Below are positions 17,906 to 18,536 of a DNA stretch of 18,536 nucleotides, in pieces. Numbering within the stretch: position 1 is the stretch's first letter; every line of letters begins with the position of its first letter. A program made the translations under genes and the position numbers. A model generated the notes under the pieces. That model saw only the letters and a program-made list of their open reading frames with translations. It was not told the DNA's origin and did no database searches. The stretch is from Entamoeba invadens IP1 (lineage: Eukaryota; Evosea; Mastigamoebida; Endamoebidae), in contig NW_004440347.1 of assembly GCF_000330505.1 (NCBI RefSeq), forward strand, positions 183,337-201,872. The letters are read 5' to 3'.

Positions 17906-18421
17906 ATGACTGGGAACTTAGATGAAATAAGATGTTACTGTTTTTCAAATTGTGAGTTGCTTGTTAGTGTCAGTCTACCAGATTGTGTGACTTTGTTTGG
18001 TGACCACTGTTTTAATCAATGTAAATCGCTCGAGTTCATTAAACTTCCAGAAAAACTGAATGAAATACAAGTAGGATGTTTTGGTGGGTGTATCAATTTA
18101 AAGAGAATTGAAATTGGGAGTAAACTATATGCTATTGGGTCGTGTTGTTTTCGTGGCTGTCACAATTTGGAAGATCTTATACTTCCAAACGGTCTCGTAT
18201 TGATTGGAGAAAAGTCGTTCTTTGATTGCATAAATTTGAAAACAATCATTTTACCAGAAAGCTTGAAACAAATAAAAGATGAATGTTTTGGTGGGTGCAC
18301 TACACTTGAAATAACAGTACCAAGCACTCTTGTTTTGATTGGTAAAAACGCTTTTTCAAACTGCAAAAGTGTTATTTATCAAAAGAAAAAAACATCAAAA
18401 CAAGAGTGTATTGTTATATGA
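17906..18421 (+). CDS. BspA-like (LRR_5) repeat protein with C-terminal CaaX box
   Basis: From the ATG at 17906 the product is 171 residues. It consists almost entirely of seven tandem ~23-residue LRR_5 repeats of the type LxxIxLPxxLxxIgxxcFxxCxx, for example LEFIKLPEKLNEIQVGCFGG, LEDLILPNGLVLIGEKSFFD and LKTIILPESLKQIKDECFGG. The tail is lysine-rich (YQKKKTSKQE) and ends CIVI, a CaaX motif. BspA-like LRR proteins of E. histolytica carry such CaaX tails and are membrane-associated surface proteins without a signal peptide, so prenyl-dependent membrane attachment is the likely placement. The frame is open upstream to 17840, and bases 17864-17890 encode AFSNCKLL, the end of one more repeat, but no ATG precedes it. 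The gene is therefore either 5'-truncated or starts within the first repeat. The conserved N-terminal region seen in many Entamoeba LRR proteins is absent. Confidence 0.82.
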   Translation: MTGNLDEIRCYCFSNCELLVSVSLPDCVTLFGDHCFNQCKSLEFIKLPEKLNEIQVGCFGGCINLKRIEIGSKLYAIGSCCFRGCHNLEDLILPNGLVLIGEKSFFDCINLKTIILPESLKQIKDECFGGCTTLEITVPSTLVLIGKNAFSNCKSVIYQKKKTSKQECIVI

Positions 18422-18445
18422 ATTTTATATAAAAAAATAATATAT

Positions 18446-18450
18446 TAATT
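18446..18450 (+). terminator. Candidate polyadenylation motif
   Basis: TAATT, within TATTAATT, lies 25 bases after the LRR stop codon. This matches the TA(A/T)TT motif described near Entamoeba polyadenylation sites and is placed as expected. Such motifs are common by chance in AT-rich DNA. Confidence 0.3.
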
Positions 18451-18476
18451 CATTTTGAATGTTATTAATTATAATT

Positions 18477-18536
18477 ACAGCAAATCCCGTCAGAATAGCC
18501 GAATGCTGTCGGCCATAAAAAAATCTTTTTATAACA
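18477..18536. mobile_element. Possible left end of another TA-flanked transposon
   Basis: After AT-rich DNA the composition changes abruptly at TA-CAGCAAATCCCGTC (18477 onward). The GC-richer stretch includes a small hairpin, GCCGA (18498-18502) against TCGGC (18509-18513). A TA followed by CAG and a sharp composition change is how several elements in this window begin. The window ends before any partner repeat could be seen, so this is tentative. Confidence 0.25.

Noticed and set aside
18160..18366. Minus-strand ORF opposite the LRR gene
   Set aside because: It is the antisense reading of tandem LRR repeats and has no features of its own.

Overview
The window looks like a very AT-rich protist nuclear genome, most probably Entamoeba, with E. 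invadens the favoured species. This is inferred from three things seen together. A coiled-coil TLDc protein and a BspA-type (LRR_5) leucine-rich-repeat protein ending in a prenylation-type CaaX tail lie head to head at the right edge. The TLDc gene has a TATTTAAA box about 40 bases before its ATG, as expected for the very short Entamoeba 5' UTRs. The rest is packed with cut-and-paste DNA transposon remains of the superfamilies known from reptile and free-living Entamoeba species. No rRNA, tRNA, CRISPR array or bacterial-type operon was seen.

Layout, left to right. Positions 1-1730 hold a heavily frameshifted hAT transposase relic (+). Positions 1885-2025 are a 137-bp TA-flanked MITE with 28-bp terminal inverted repeats. 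Positions 2490-4660 are a 2.17-kb TA-flanked element with 25-bp terminal repeats, carrying a nested 228-bp relative (3676-3907) and a GC-richer, coding-like island (4281-4568) of unknown identity. Positions 4914-6035 are a 1.1-kb Tc1/mariner-like element. Positions 6036-8234 are extremely AT-rich and mostly empty, with a small repeat-flanked element at 7140-7330. A GC-rich foldable island lies at 8235-8312.

Positions 8482-10789 hold a second, much better preserved hAT transposase gene (-), whose 3' third is broken by frameshifts and a stop. A perfect 12-bp hairpin follows at 11061-11088, then the 3' end of a Mutator-like (MULE) transposase (+, 11135-11930) with a Cys-rich tail. A second MULE relic (-, 12362 to about 13520) and a pogo-like DDE_1 transposase relic (-, 13797 to about 15860) come next. 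An inverted repeat sits at 15990-16107 and an unidentified coding-like stretch at 16381-16649.

The only two apparently intact host-type genes are the TLDc gene (-, 16735-17739) and the LRR gene (+, 17906-18421), which share a 166-bp divergent intergenic region. The LRR gene may itself be 5'-truncated, because its reading frame contains the tail of another repeat upstream of the first ATG. The right edge (18477-18536) may be the start of another transposon. Overall this is a transposon graveyard next to a small host gene pair. Several breaks in the relics fall in A/T homopolymers, so part of the apparent decay could be sequencing error. I found no convincing new multi-gene system. All family assignments come from motifs read by eye, without database searches.
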